A stretch of DNA of 64,000 nt from UBA5109 sp963975155 (lineage in GTDB: Bacteria > Pseudomonadota > Gammaproteobacteria > Pseudomonadales > Pseudohongiellaceae). Shown here one piece after another: positions 33,918 to 43,655 of this stretch. The notes below the pieces were generated by a model that had not been told where the DNA came from, did no database searches, and worked only from the letters and a program-made list of their open reading frames with translations. Each line of letters begins with the position of its first letter. Position 1 is the first letter of the stretch. Made by a program: the position numbers and the translations under genes. The stretch covers positions 1-64,000 of the forward strand of contig CAXBFG010000007.1 of the NCBI GenBank assembly GCA_963975155.1, read 5' to 3'.

Positions 33918-34662
33918 GTATCTGCTCCCACCTGAATTTCTAGTACTACTGGCTCTGGTTGCACTCTTTACCGGTTTTGTAAAAGCCGGGGTTCCTTCTC
34001 TTGGTGCCCTTATGTCTGCTGTCGTGGCATTAGCTTTTACGCCGCGTGAAGCCCTTGGTATTTGTTTGATATACCTCCTGGTCGGCGATGTTATTGCAGT
34101 CAGTTTTTACTGGCGGCTGGCCCATTTAAACGAGCTGAAAAAAATGATAGTGCCAGTATTGCTTGGTATCGTGGCAGGCGGTTTCATGCTCAATTTTCTG
34201 GATGATAATAATTTGGGTCTGGTGATTGGCTTGATGGTCGTTTTTCTGGTTGCACTGGAACCGTTCCGGCCCACACTGACTGAGTGGGCAAAGCTTCATC
34301 CACATAGCGTAAGAAGCAGTTCCGGTGTTCTGGCAGGCATATCAACAACGATTGGCAATGCAGCTGGACCGATCATGTCATTATATTTTTTGTTACTGAA
34401 ACTGGATAAAAAGACTTTTGTTGGCACCAGCAGTATTTTCTTCTTAACCGTCAACACGACCAAATTACCAATTTTTTATTATCAGGAACTATTTACGACA
34501 GCTTATTTGCCTTCCATTGCACTGACAGCACCACTGGTCTATATAGGTGCTTTGTTTGGCAGAAAGTTTCTGGAATGGGTGTCGCAACTTTGGTTCACCC
34601 GTATTATTCTAGTATGTACTGCCCTGGCGGGTAGCTGGTTAATTATTCGCTATTTCATATAG
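33916..34662 (+). CDS. TSUP (TauE/SafE) family permease
   Basis: A 248-residue membrane protein with seven or eight helices. It carries the TSUP repeats ..ALVALFTGFVKAGVPSLGALM and ..SSGVLAGISTTIGNAAGPIMSLYFLLLKLDKKTFVGTSS, which bind sulfur-containing or organic anions in characterised members (sulfite, sulfoacetate, thiosulfate). No ATG precedes the first helix, so a TTG at 33916 is the likely start, inside the tail of an intrinsic terminator. The M48 gene follows after 4 bases and may be co-transcribed. Confidence 0.82.
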   Translation: MYLLPPEFLVLLALVALFTGFVKAGVPSLGALMSAVVALAFTPREALGICLIYLLVGDVIAVSFYWRLAHLNELKKMIVPVLLGIVAGGFMLNFLDDNNLGLVIGLMVVFLVALEPFRPTLTEWAKLHPHSVRSSSGVLAGISTTIGNAAGPIMSLYFLLLKLDKKTFVGTSSIFFLTVNTTKLPIFYYQELFTTAYLPSIALTAPLVYIGALFGRKFLEWVSQLWFTRIILVCTALAGSWLIIRYFI

Positions 34663-34666
34663 AAAA

Positions 34667-36256
34667 ATGCAAACACTCTGGCTTACTACTATGTTTCGAT
34701 TATTCTCATCTTTCATCTTAATACTGCTAAATTTTTTGATAGTGTCCTGTGCCGTTAATCCGGTCACCGGCCAAAGTGAGTTGTCCCTGTTGTCGCGTCA
34801 GGATGAAATTGCAATTGGCAATGAACAATATGGCCCGTCTCAGCAGAGCCAGGGCGGGGAATATAAGGTTGATCACGAATTAAGTGCTTACGTTAATCAG
34901 GTGGGCCAGCGCCTGGCGACTATTGCACGACGTGACTATGATTTACCTTACGAATTTGTGGTACTCAATAACGGGGTTCCAAATGCCTGGGCCTTACCTG
35001 GTGGCAAAATTGCTGTAAATCGAGGTTTATTGCTGGAATTAAATAATGAAGCGGAACTTGCTGCTGTACTGGGTCATGAAGTAGTCCATGCGGCTGCGCG
35101 ACATGGAGCTGCAGCGATGACTCGAGGGACTCTGTTACAAGGAGCTCTGGTAGTCGGAGCAATTACCAGTCAGGACAGTGCCTATTCAGATTATCTGGTT
35201 GGTGCCGGTCAGTTGGGTGCGCAGTTGATTTCCCAACGTTATGGTCGTGATGCAGAGCGTGACTCGGATTATTATGGTATCCGTTACATGCTTGAAGCAG
35301 GTTATGACCCCCGTGCAGCAATTAGTTTGCAGGAAACCTTTGTACGATTGTCACAGGGACGGGACTCCAGCTGGCTGGATGGCCTATTTGCCAGTCATCC
35401 GCCATCGCAGGAACGTGTTGATAATAACCGTGCGCTTGTTAATGAATTACTGCCCGCCATGCAGGGGCGTGATTTGGAACTGGGTGAGGCACGTTACCAG
35501 CAGGCGATCAGTGGTCTAAAAAACAATCAGGAAGCTTACGCGCTGTTTGATGAGGCAGAACGTGCCATTGCAGAAGATGATCTTGAAATTGCCATGTTGA
35601 ATCTCGACGAAGCGATTTCACTGGTTCCTAATGAAGCAAGATTTTCCGGTTTGAAGGCAGATATTCTGCTCTACCAGCGTCGCTATCGCGAAGCGATCAG
35701 TTCTTATGATGAGGCGATAAACAAGGACGATAATTATTTTGATTATTATCTGGGCAGAGGCGTTGCCTATGCCAGAACCGGCGAAACAAGTCGTGCGCAA
35801 GTTGATCTGGAACGAAGTGCAGCCCTGCTTCCCACGGCTACAGCTATGAATGAATTAGGCAAAATTTCCTTAAATAACAATGATCGCGGTACTGCCAAGC
35901 AATATTTCCAGGCCGCAGCGGGGGGAGGAGGCTCGGTAGCCAACGAGGCTGCTATTGCATTCACCAGACTGGATCTCGAAGATAACCCCGCTGCCTATGT
36001 ACAGGCGCAGATTTATACTGACGGTGATGGAAGGGTTCTGGCACGGGTCAGCAACCGTTCGGGTATTGCTTTACAGACTATCCAGTTAAGCTTTACTGCC
36101 TTTATCAATGGAGAGACTAACCAGGTAGTGAGAGTGTTGAATAATCTTGCCGCAAACCAGACTCTGGATGTTAATTCCGGATTGCGATACCCCGCCGGCG
36201 TTTCGGGTAACGCTGATCAGATGAATGTAAGAGTGACTTCTGCCCGTTCGCAATAA
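34667..36256 (+). CDS. M48 family metalloprotease with TPR repeats (BepA-like), lipoprotein
   Basis: A 529-residue envelope protease. It has a lipobox ending at C28 (..FLIVSCAVNPVTG), then an M48 catalytic domain with zinc motif HEVVH (137-141) and the downstream glutamate in ..ERDSDYYGIRYM. TPR repeats span about 285-420 (..AIAEDDLEIAMLNLDEAISLVPNEARF), and a short C-terminal beta domain follows. E. coli BepA, of similar plan, degrades or matures outer-membrane proteins and LptD. BepA itself lacks the C-terminal extension seen here. The start could also be the ATG at 34691. Confidence 0.85.
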   Translation: MQTLWLTTMFRLFSSFILILLNFLIVSCAVNPVTGQSELSLLSRQDEIAIGNEQYGPSQQSQGGEYKVDHELSAYVNQVGQRLATIARRDYDLPYEFVVLNNGVPNAWALPGGKIAVNRGLLLELNNEAELAAVLGHEVVHAAARHGAAAMTRGTLLQGALVVGAITSQDSAYSDYLVGAGQLGAQLISQRYGRDAERDSDYYGIRYMLEAGYDPRAAISLQETFVRLSQGRDSSWLDGLFASHPPSQERVDNNRALVNELLPAMQGRDLELGEARYQQAISGLKNNQEAYALFDEAERAIAEDDLEIAMLNLDEAISLVPNEARFSGLKADILLYQRRYREAISSYDEAINKDDNYFDYYLGRGVAYARTGETSRAQVDLERSAALLPTATAMNELGKISLNNNDRGTAKQYFQAAAGGGGSVANEAAIAFTRLDLEDNPAAYVQAQIYTDGDGRVLARVSNRSGIALQTIQLSFTAFINGETNQVVRVLNNLAANQTLDVNSGLRYPAGVSGNADQMNVRVTSARSQ

Positions 36257-36349
36257 GTTGAAATTCGGACCGGCAGAAAGCATATAACCTATTGTTTAAA
36301 AAGGGTTTTTAGCTGAAATCAGTCAATTTAGCTTGGTAGAGTGCCTGAA

Positions 36350-38878
36350 TTAATTCGCAGGATTAGGAATAAGCAGGCCGCTCCATTCCAGCCTAAGGTT
36401 TGGCAAGACGGTATCTCCAGTAAGCGTAAAGCTTGCCGTTTCGATAAATGCCTCACCAGCATCTGCAAGACCACTGCCATTCAAATCACTGCTGGCGCTG
36501 AATCTGTAATTAGCCTGCGGCAGATTATCAAGTTTAAAGGTATATACACCATTTACAAACCTGGCATTGCTCTGCACACGAGTGCCAGATTGAGTATTGA
36601 GCAGATCGACAATAACCGGCCCCAAGCTATAAGGCTGGGCAGCGGGATTGACCTGCAGAATCACATCAATGTTGAGAGTGTTGGCGCTGGTATCGAAACT
36701 GATGGTATCACGGTACAAGCCCGCACTCAGGCCGGAGCGGCTGATGTTCAAGCGCCAGTTTTCGACGCCGTCCTGCTGGCCCAGAGAAAGCAGACTGAGC
36801 CAGTCCGCATTGTAGCTGATGTTATTGATGGTAACGGCATCATCGCCAATGGTCCTGGTTTCAAAAGTTGTATCAATAACTGCCGGTCTGAATTCAAAAC
36901 TGGAAATCGAAGAACTCAGGTAGGAATCAAGGACTGGTGAACTAATCAGACTATCCAGTGCTGTGGATACTGCTTTACTGGCATTAATAAGACCGTAGCC
37001 GAAGGAGCTATCCGCTCCGCTGATACCTATGTCATCGGTCAACAACCCGGAAACCAGCATTTGTTCAATTTCATCAGCACTGAGTCCTGGATTAACAGCT
37101 AACATCAGTGCAAAAACAGCACTCACATGAGGGGTAGCCATAGAGGTGCCGTAACGATAAGCGTAATCGTAGCTAAGATTGCCGCTGTCTAAACTTGCCG
37201 AGGTGCTTAGGATGCCATCGACTATGCCATTATTATCAGCATCTTGATCGTTCCGACCACCCGGAGCGGCTATATCTATAGAGCTGCCGTAATTTGAATA
37301 TGGCGCAAGCAGCCGATTTTGATCCACTGCACTGACATTAATAACATCGTTACAGTTTGCCGGAATAAACTGGTTGGAATTGCTGCCGCCATTTCCGGCA
37401 GCGGTTACCACCAGAATATTCTTTTTTCTGACCTCACCAAGTAATTCGCGGTAGCTGTCAGGACAATAACCGGTGCCACCAATACTAAGGTTAATAATAT
37501 TCGCTGTTCTGTTTGGTAAAGTGCCGGAATCATTTGCCAATCCTGCTGCATAACGTATGGCCTGAGCGGCATCATAAAGATTACCACCCGATACCCCCAG
37601 CACTCGTAGGGGCATTATGCTGGTTTGCCAGCTAGCGCCACTGGTTCCTATGCCATTATTGCTGCGGCCAGCAATAATGCCAGCGACATGCGAGCCATGA
37701 AAAGAGGAGCCTTTATCTTCTGCATCGGCATCAATACCATCACCATCCGCAGCATTGCTAACATCACTGATAAAGTCATAGCCGGCAATCAGATTGGCGG
37801 CTAAATCAGGGTGCTGGTATAGAGCGCCTGAATCGATCACGGCCACAATGACATCACTTGATCCCGTGCTTGTATCCCAGGCTGCGGGTAAATCAATAAA
37901 GGGGTAGTTCCATTGTTCTGCATAGCGTGAGTCGTTGGGTACAGCCGTACCCTCGATAATTAAATTAGGTTCTGCAAACTGCACGTCGGGGTCCAGGGCC
38001 ATGACTTTAACGGCAAGCAGGGTTGCATACTTGGCTTTTACCTCGGCAGAGTAAAATTGATGTCGCTTGTCTATGCTTGTTGTATCCAGACTTCCCGTGC
38101 TTTGCTGCGTACGGCGTTGAGGCAAGGCGCTGTTACGAATACCCAGACGCATCGGACGGTCTGCATGTCCTGCCAGATGGCTGAGTCCCAGGCGCTGTAT
38201 ATGAGAAAGGGGGTTATTTTGCTGTTTTATAAACATGTCGGAATGATGGAAGGATACAATCAATTCATTTGGAACAAATGCATCACTCAGACGAAAACCT
38301 GTGCTGCTGATATTCAGAGTCTGCTCAGTACGCAAATTGTAGTTTGAAGCACCGCTGAAGGCCTCAACCAAAAGTTGAAAATCACCTTCAAAAGGGGCTA
38401 TCAGGGATTCGCTGGAGCTGGTTGAAAGCGATGAGTCAAAGACCGTCAGGCCAGTACTATCTAGTAAATATAAGTCCAGATCGGCATTAGCAGTATCATA
38501 GATATCCAATACAATGGATTGCCCTTCATAGAGGTGAATTTTGTAATAATCAGATGGATCGCCGAGCTGGAATAGAGGGCCATCGGCACCTTGCATGGCC
38601 TGATTAACATATCCCCCCAGAACAGCAAAACTTGGTAAGTCCTGAGCTTCAGATGGACTGTTATTGGAGATATTAGCGTGTTCACTGTTATTAATATCAC
38701 TGTCGACCAGAGAGCCGGGGCTTACTTCAATATTGCCCTCTATAGAAAAAAGCGGATTAACAGAGGCGGCATTAATTTGCGTAGCAGTGTTGCTTCCACC
38801 TCCACCACCACAGGCACTCATTCCAATTGTTAATAAAAGGGGGAGGCTGAAGCGAATGGCTGGCACATAATTATTCAT
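36350..38878 (-). CDS. S8 subtilisin-like serine protease, lipoprotein
   Basis: An 842-residue exported protease. The lipobox ends at C23, followed by five Gly. A pre-peptidase C-terminal-like beta domain (about 105-185, ..YYKIHLYEGQSIVLDIYDTANADLDLYL) precedes the S8 domain with catalytic D349 (VIDSG), H394 (HGSHVAG), oxyanion Asn in AAGNGGSN, and S579 (GTSMATPHV). The last 240 or so residues are beta-rich, with ..NISRSGLSAGLYRDTISF. It is probably attached to the outer membrane. The gene is monocistronic, converging with the M48 gene. Confidence 0.9.
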   Translation of the reverse strand: MNNYVPAIRFSLPLLLTIGMSACGGGGGSNTATQINAASVNPLFSIEGNIEVSPGSLVDSDINNSEHANISNNSPSEAQDLPSFAVLGGYVNQAMQGADGPLFQLGDPSDYYKIHLYEGQSIVLDIYDTANADLDLYLLDSTGLTVFDSSLSTSSSESLIAPFEGDFQLLVEAFSGASNYNLRTEQTLNISSTGFRLSDAFVPNELIVSFHHSDMFIKQQNNPLSHIQRLGLSHLAGHADRPMRLGIRNSALPQRRTQQSTGSLDTTSIDKRHQFYSAEVKAKYATLLAVKVMALDPDVQFAEPNLIIEGTAVPNDSRYAEQWNYPFIDLPAAWDTSTGSSDVIVAVIDSGALYQHPDLAANLIAGYDFISDVSNAADGDGIDADAEDKGSSFHGSHVAGIIAGRSNNGIGTSGASWQTSIMPLRVLGVSGGNLYDAAQAIRYAAGLANDSGTLPNRTANIINLSIGGTGYCPDSYRELLGEVRKKNILVVTAAGNGGSNSNQFIPANCNDVINVSAVDQNRLLAPYSNYGSSIDIAAPGGRNDQDADNNGIVDGILSTSASLDSGNLSYDYAYRYGTSMATPHVSAVFALMLAVNPGLSADEIEQMLVSGLLTDDIGISGADSSFGYGLINASKAVSTALDSLISSPVLDSYLSSSISSFEFRPAVIDTTFETRTIGDDAVTINNISYNADWLSLLSLGQQDGVENWRLNISRSGLSAGLYRDTISFDTSANTLNIDVILQVNPAAQPYSLGPVIVDLLNTQSGTRVQSNARFVNGVYTFKLDNLPQANYRFSASSDLNGSGLADAGEAFIETASFTLTGDTVLPNLRLEWSGLLIPNPAN

Positions 38879-39026
38879 GCTGCATCAATCTGGCCTTGTA
38901 TAGCTCTGTACCTTGATTTTTCAATAGATTTTAGAGGGTCATGCTTTTAGGGTAAAGTCATGTAGCTGTTGCAGGCATTTAAGCTATCCCGGACTATGCC
39001 TGTGGATATAGGAGATGTTAAAGCAT

Positions 39027-39071
39027 AAAAAAAGCGATGTTACAGTTAATCTCTGTAACATCGCTTTTTTT
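39027..39071. terminator. Terminator downstream of katG
   Basis: Perfect 19-bp arms 39027-39045 (AAAAAAAGCGATGTTACAG) and 39053-39071 with a 7-base loop. T runs on both strands make it bidirectional. It ends katG transcription, which comes from the right. The remainder of 38879-39190 holds the S8 gene promoter and nothing else seen. Confidence 0.9.
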
Positions 39072-39190
39072 AAGGTGCCGCATGGCCTCTGTTTCGAAAG
39101 GCTTGTCAAAGGTGTATCAATGTTATCCCCGCTAATTCGGTTTAATCCGGCTCAGAAAACATGATCCAATTCTATGACAACCTGAGCATG

Positions 39191-41347
39191 TCAGAGCAGA
39201 TCAAAGCGATCCAGATTCATCACTTTAGTCCATGCGGCTACAAAGTCTCGCACAAATTTTTCTTCTGCATCTGCTGATGCATAGACTTCAGCCAGGGATC
39301 GCAGCTCTGAATTTGAACCAAAGATCAGGTCGACCCGGCTAGCTGTCCATTTGGAATTGCCCTCTATACGATCGCTGCCGACAAACTGCTCCTCATCCTT
39401 TGAGGTCGCCTTCCAGCTGGTACTCATGTCCAGCAGATTGACGAAGAAGTCATTGCTTAGGGCTCCCGGCCGGTCCGTGAAGACCCCATGTTGAGACTTG
39501 TCAAAGTTGGTCTCTAAAACACGCATGCCGCCAATAAGAACCGTCATTTCAGGCGCTGTTAGTGTCAGCAATTGTGCTTTGTCGATCAGCAATTCCTCGG
39601 CAGATACGCTGTATCTGGCCTTCTGATAGTTACGGAAGCCATCAGCAACGGGTTCCAGGAAGTTGATTGCTTCGATATCTGTTTGCTCCCGGGAAGCGTC
39701 CATGCGACCTGCAGTAAACGGCACCTTAATTTCATGACCGGCATACTTTGCAGCCTGTTCAACGCCCGCGCAACCTGCCAGGACGATTAAATCAGCCATG
39801 GAAACCGGCTTGTTGAAATTGACTTTAATATCTTCCAGTACTTTCAGTATTTTTGCCAATTGCTTTGGCTGATTAACTTCCCAGTCTTTTTGAGGAGACA
39901 GACGAATGCGTGCACCATTCGCACCGCCGCGCATGTCAGAAGCTCTAAAAGTCGAAGCTGAGGCCCAGGCAGTGGAAACCAGATCAGAGACCGATAGGCC
40001 AGTGGCTAAAATTCTGTTCTTTAGCTCAGTAGCATCCTTTTCATCTATCAATTTATGGTCGAGCTCAGGTATAGGGTCTTGCCAGATGAGCTCTTCTGTT
40101 GGGACTTCTGCTCCCAGATAACGTGTTACAGGCCCCATATCACGATGTGTCAGCTTGAACCAGGCGCGGGCAAAGGCATCCGCAAACTGATCCGGGTTTT
40201 CGAAAAAACGTCTGGATATTTTTTCGTAGGCAGGGTCAAAGCGCAAAGACAGATCGGTGGTCAACATGCTTGGTTTGCGTTTTTTGGTGCTGTCCTGAGC
40301 ATAAGGAATAATTTCTTCAGCATCCTTGGCAACCCATTGTTGCGCACCTGCCGGGCTTTTTGTCAGTTCCCATTCATAGCCAAACAGATTCTCAAAAAAG
40401 TTGTTACTCCAGCTGGTAGGGGTGGTGGTCCAGGTTACCTCAGGCCCGCCGCCTATCGTGTCATCTCCCATGCCTGATCCAAAACTGCTTTTCCAGCCAA
40501 GCCCCTGTTCCACGATACTGGCTGCTTCAGGCTCAGCTCCAACCAAAGCCGGATCTCCAGCGCCGTGGGCTTTGCCGAAGGTATGCCCGCCGGCGATCAG
40601 GGCAACGGTTTCTTCATCATTCATTGCCATACGTGCAAAGGTTTCGCGGATATCTTTGGCAGCCTCCAGTGGGTCGGGATTACCGTTGGGACCTTCAGGA
40701 TTCACGTATATCAAGCCCATTTGCACTGCTGCGAGTGGATCTTCAAGATCGCGCTCACCTGAATATCGCTTATCTTCCAGCCAGTTCGCTTCGGCGCCCC
40801 AATAGATATCTTGTTCCGGTTCCCATATGTCTGCACGACCACCCGCAAAACCAAAGGTCTTAAAGCCCATGGATTCGAGAGCTACATTGCCTGTCAGAAT
40901 CATCAGATCGGCCCAGGAAATCTTTTTCCCGTATTTCTGTTTGATTGGCCACAACAACCTGCGGGCTTTGTCCAGATTTACGTTATCAGGCCAACTGTTC
41001 AAAGGTGCGAAACGCTGGCTGCCACTTCCACCGCCGCCTCGTCCGTCACCACTGCGATAGGTTCCGGCACTGTGCCAGGCCATACGAATGAAAAAGGGGC
41101 CGTAGTGACCAAAGTCTGCTGGCCACCAGTCCTGAGAATCTGTCATCAGGTTATGTAGATCATTTTTCAGGGCCTTCAGGTCGAGAGTCTTGAATTCTTC
41201 TCTGTAATTGAATTCCTCTCCCATAGGATCAGATTTCGATGAATGCTGGCGAAGAATTTCCAGCCGTAATTGATTAGGCCACCAGTCTCGGTTTGATGTT
41301 CCACCGCCTGCGCCGTGCCCCATTGGACACTTGGTTTCGTTAGACAT
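39191..41347 (-). CDS. katG: Catalase-peroxidase
   Basis: A 718-residue bifunctional haem enzyme that removes hydrogen peroxide. The N-terminal active domain has the distal Arg-Trp-His in FFIRMAWHSAGTYR, the proximal His in ALIAGGHTFGKAHGAG, and the partners of the Met-Tyr-Trp adduct (Trp in MAWHS, Tyr in GLIYVNPEGPNG, Met in RMAMND). The C-terminal domain is the usual degenerate duplicate. Length is normal and there is no signal peptide. Repeated ATC/GAT motifs upstream suggest OxyR control, consistent with oxyR at 8.1 kb. Confidence 0.97.
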   Translation of the reverse strand: MSNETKCPMGHGAGGGTSNRDWWPNQLRLEILRQHSSKSDPMGEEFNYREEFKTLDLKALKNDLHNLMTDSQDWWPADFGHYGPFFIRMAWHSAGTYRSGDGRGGGGSGSQRFAPLNSWPDNVNLDKARRLLWPIKQKYGKKISWADLMILTGNVALESMGFKTFGFAGGRADIWEPEQDIYWGAEANWLEDKRYSGERDLEDPLAAVQMGLIYVNPEGPNGNPDPLEAAKDIRETFARMAMNDEETVALIAGGHTFGKAHGAGDPALVGAEPEAASIVEQGLGWKSSFGSGMGDDTIGGGPEVTWTTTPTSWSNNFFENLFGYEWELTKSPAGAQQWVAKDAEEIIPYAQDSTKKRKPSMLTTDLSLRFDPAYEKISRRFFENPDQFADAFARAWFKLTHRDMGPVTRYLGAEVPTEELIWQDPIPELDHKLIDEKDATELKNRILATGLSVSDLVSTAWASASTFRASDMRGGANGARIRLSPQKDWEVNQPKQLAKILKVLEDIKVNFNKPVSMADLIVLAGCAGVEQAAKYAGHEIKVPFTAGRMDASREQTDIEAINFLEPVADGFRNYQKARYSVSAEELLIDKAQLLTLTAPEMTVLIGGMRVLETNFDKSQHGVFTDRPGALSNDFFVNLLDMSTSWKATSKDEEQFVGSDRIEGNSKWTASRVDLIFGSNSELRSLAEVYASADAEEKFVRDFVAAWTKVMNLDRFDLL

Positions 41348-41441
41348 GATTATTTTGCTCCTAGCTATGTAGTGACTCGGATTTATTCCTGGTACCCCCT
41401 AAGCTACGCTAGTCCGCTTTGAATAGACAAACTCATAATTA

Positions 41442-41475
41442 CGATACCAGCGATAGATAAAGTCGATGATAGATC
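41442..41475 (-). promoter_or_regulatory. Possible OxyR-binding region upstream of katG
   Basis: About 100 bases before katG, the minus strand reads GATCTATC, TTATCTATC and GGTATCG, with TATC elements at roughly ten-base spacing, as OxyR tetramer sites have. The match to a published consensus is only partial. The rest of 41348-41601 shows no gene. Confidence 0.35.
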
Positions 41476-41601
41476 AAAAAGCAGTAAACGTTGAATACGG
41501 ATTGAGTTTGCAGGACATAAAATAAAATCCAAGAGGTCAGGAAGATGCTATTAGATTCTAGTTTGTAGCGATGAAAGTGGAAGATGGGAAATAATAAAAG
41601 T

Positions 41602-41627
41602 AAAAAAGGCGCCTGGGCGCCTTTTTT
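41602..41627. terminator. Terminator after the cytochrome c gene
   Basis: AAAAAAGGCG (41602-41611), loop CCTGGG, CGCCTTTTTT (41618-41627), placed 24 bases beyond the cytochrome gene stop and able to work on both strands. Confidence 0.85.
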
Positions 41628-41650
41628 AACTCATCGTTTCTTTATCCGGG

Positions 41651-42019
41651 TTAACGTGGTCTGGTCAAATACGAGATGATATTTTCCAGGTCTTCATCGC
41701 TAATTTCAGTTTTGCGTGAAATAGGCATGCCATAAAGGCCGTTTCTGACTATGGTGCGAATATAAATGGGAGCCAGGTCAGTCCGATCTTCCAGTACTGC
41801 TGGTAAATCTCCTTTGTATTTTACTCCCAATGCAGAAGTGCCGGGTAAGGCATTGGCACCAAAGCCGCCAAAGAGTCCACCTGCTACTCTGCCATGACAG
41901 GGTTCGCACCATTTATCAAACACAACTTTTCCGCTTGCCTGCGAAGGGCTGAGCTCCTGAGCTTGTACTGTCCCTGCGAATGAGACCAGAAAGAAACCTA
42001 AAATAGCTAATTTACTCAT
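41651..42019 (-). CDS. c-type cytochrome subunit of a VAO-type dehydrogenase
   Basis: A 122-residue periplasmic monohaem cytochrome: signal peptide (..AGTVQA), haem motif CEPCH (C38, C41, H42) and distal Met at M97 (YGMPIS). It overlaps the flavoprotein gene by four bases (ATGA). The pair matches the flavocytochrome plan of 4-cresol dehydrogenase (PchF/PchC) and eugenol hydroxylase, in which the cytochrome takes electrons from the covalently bound FAD. Confidence 0.88.
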   Translation of the reverse strand: MSKLAILGFFLVSFAGTVQAQELSPSQASGKVVFDKWCEPCHGRVAGGLFGGFGANALPGTSALGVKYKGDLPAVLEDRTDLAPIYIRTIVRNGLYGMPISRKTEISDEDLENIISYLTRPR

Positions 42020-43632
42020 CCTCGATTATTCCTCATGTTTGCAGGCCAGATACCATAGCGTCCCGGTGAAATAATGCCATTAGGGTCAATGCTGTCTTTA
42101 AGTTTCTCCTGAAATTTCAGCAAGGAACCATCATTAAAGCTGTATTTACTGACAGCGAGATCCTGAAAAGCAGGATTGGTTCTGTAAGTGCCCATGCCAA
42201 CTTCGGCAATCCTGTCCAGGCATCTTTCGTACAACGCCCGTGTTGCAGCATTTTTAGCAGGATCTCTCCAGGTTGGTACTAATATAGCCACTACAAAGGC
42301 CCTGGAATAAAAAGAAACTGGTGTAGTGAAGGGATGAGTTGCAGGAGGGAATCCCAGTTCTACAAAAGTTTCTGCTATTACCCGAGCCGCTGTGTGTACA
42401 CCTTCAGCGGTTCTTGGTGTCATGGTAAACATATCAGCGTGACCATCAGATGGATCATTATCGGTAAAAGGATTACGGGCTACAATATGGAAAATTTCCA
42501 GGTTAGGGATGCCCAAAAGTGCTTTATCCGGTAAGGCGGCAATATCTTCTTCAGGTATGGGCAAACTGTGTAAGTCTTCCTGTTGGAAAGCAGCGCCGGC
42601 AATTTTGTCCCGAAAGCGCCGTTGTATAGCTGCCCAGGTCGCTTGTACGATTTCCTCCGGCCCGTATAAGTGAAAAGAGACGGACCATGCAGGTTTATTC
42701 TGAGTAGTGACAAACTCCTCCAATTGTTCAACTGTCGGCCAGCCATTTTGCATTAGTTCAGCAATAGGCGTCGGATCAAACAGACCACCACCAACGGGGC
42801 TTCCCCAGAATGGCATGCCAACTAACAGAGAGTCTTCCAGATAATTGACTTCTTCAACCATTGCTTGCAGATCCTGATAGCGAGGAACTGTAACCGTGCA
42901 ATTCATAAAAGTTTCAGGCATAGGCATGAGTTTCACACCCATTTTGGTGACAATGCCAAAATTAGATTGGGCAAACAGACCATCAATTGAAGGACCAATA
43001 CCATAATGGAAATCCTGCCAGGCATCAGAGCCAGGGATCGCTCCAGCGCCTGTGCGAATCAGCTCACCTTCAGCACTTACAATTTCAAGGCCTATATGCG
43101 ATCCAAAATGGTCACGATAGGGACCTACCGTATAGCCAACACCATGATCAAGACTGTTCCCCATTGGGCTTCCCCAACCGGGATCAGGAACATCCAGCAT
43201 GACATTTAGATTGTTTTCGCGAATGTATTTAAATAAATCAAAATAGGAAACACCCGGTTCAACCAAGGCATAATTCCTTTTATCATTGACTTCAATGATG
43301 CGGTTCATGCGTTTAAGGTCTAATACTACACTTCCTGACAAAGTAGGAGCGGCTCCTCCATAAGTCAGATTTCTGCCAGTGGAGATAGGATACAAAGGTA
43401 TTCTATAGCGATTAGCGATGCGGACAATTGTCTGGACTTCTTCTACGTTGTCAGGAGCGACTGCTGCGGAAGCTATTCTTTCTTCTTCTTCGCCCCAAAA
43501 GGGTGAATAAGAATCGCGGTAAAGAGCCACGTCAGCATCTGAGCTGAAGACCCAGTCTGAACCAACGACTGCTTCGAATTCGCCAAGGGCTCGATTAAAT
43601 TCTGCCTGGCTTAGATTTGGAGGTAGTGCCAT
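42016..43632 (-). CDS. VAO/4-cresol-dehydrogenase-family flavoprotein
   Basis: A 538-residue FAD enzyme of the vanillyl-alcohol oxidase family. The N-terminal PP-loop FAD domain contains ..PLYPISTGRNLTYGGAAPTLSGSVVLDLKRMN and ..DVPDPGWGSPMGNSLDHGVGY, and the C-terminal cap domain ends ..DPNGIISPGRYGIW. Relatives oxidise para-substituted phenols such as 4-cresol, 4-alkylphenols or eugenol. The cytochrome subunit encoded downstream argues for a dehydrogenase rather than an oxidase. The ATG at 43632 is chosen because AGAGGA lies eight bases before it. There is no signal peptide, as in PchF, which is exported with its partner. Confidence 0.85.
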   Translation of the reverse strand: MALPPNLSQAEFNRALGEFEAVVGSDWVFSSDADVALYRDSYSPFWGEEEERIASAAVAPDNVEEVQTIVRIANRYRIPLYPISTGRNLTYGGAAPTLSGSVVLDLKRMNRIIEVNDKRNYALVEPGVSYFDLFKYIRENNLNVMLDVPDPGWGSPMGNSLDHGVGYTVGPYRDHFGSHIGLEIVSAEGELIRTGAGAIPGSDAWQDFHYGIGPSIDGLFAQSNFGIVTKMGVKLMPMPETFMNCTVTVPRYQDLQAMVEEVNYLEDSLLVGMPFWGSPVGGGLFDPTPIAELMQNGWPTVEQLEEFVTTQNKPAWSVSFHLYGPEEIVQATWAAIQRRFRDKIAGAAFQQEDLHSLPIPEEDIAALPDKALLGIPNLEIFHIVARNPFTDNDPSDGHADMFTMTPRTAEGVHTAARVIAETFVELGFPPATHPFTTPVSFYSRAFVVAILVPTWRDPAKNAATRALYERCLDRIAEVGMGTYRTNPAFQDLAVSKYSFNDGSLLKFQEKLKDSIDPNGIISPGRYGIWPANMRNNRG

Positions 43633-43655
43633 TTTCAAATTCCTCTTTTATTTGT

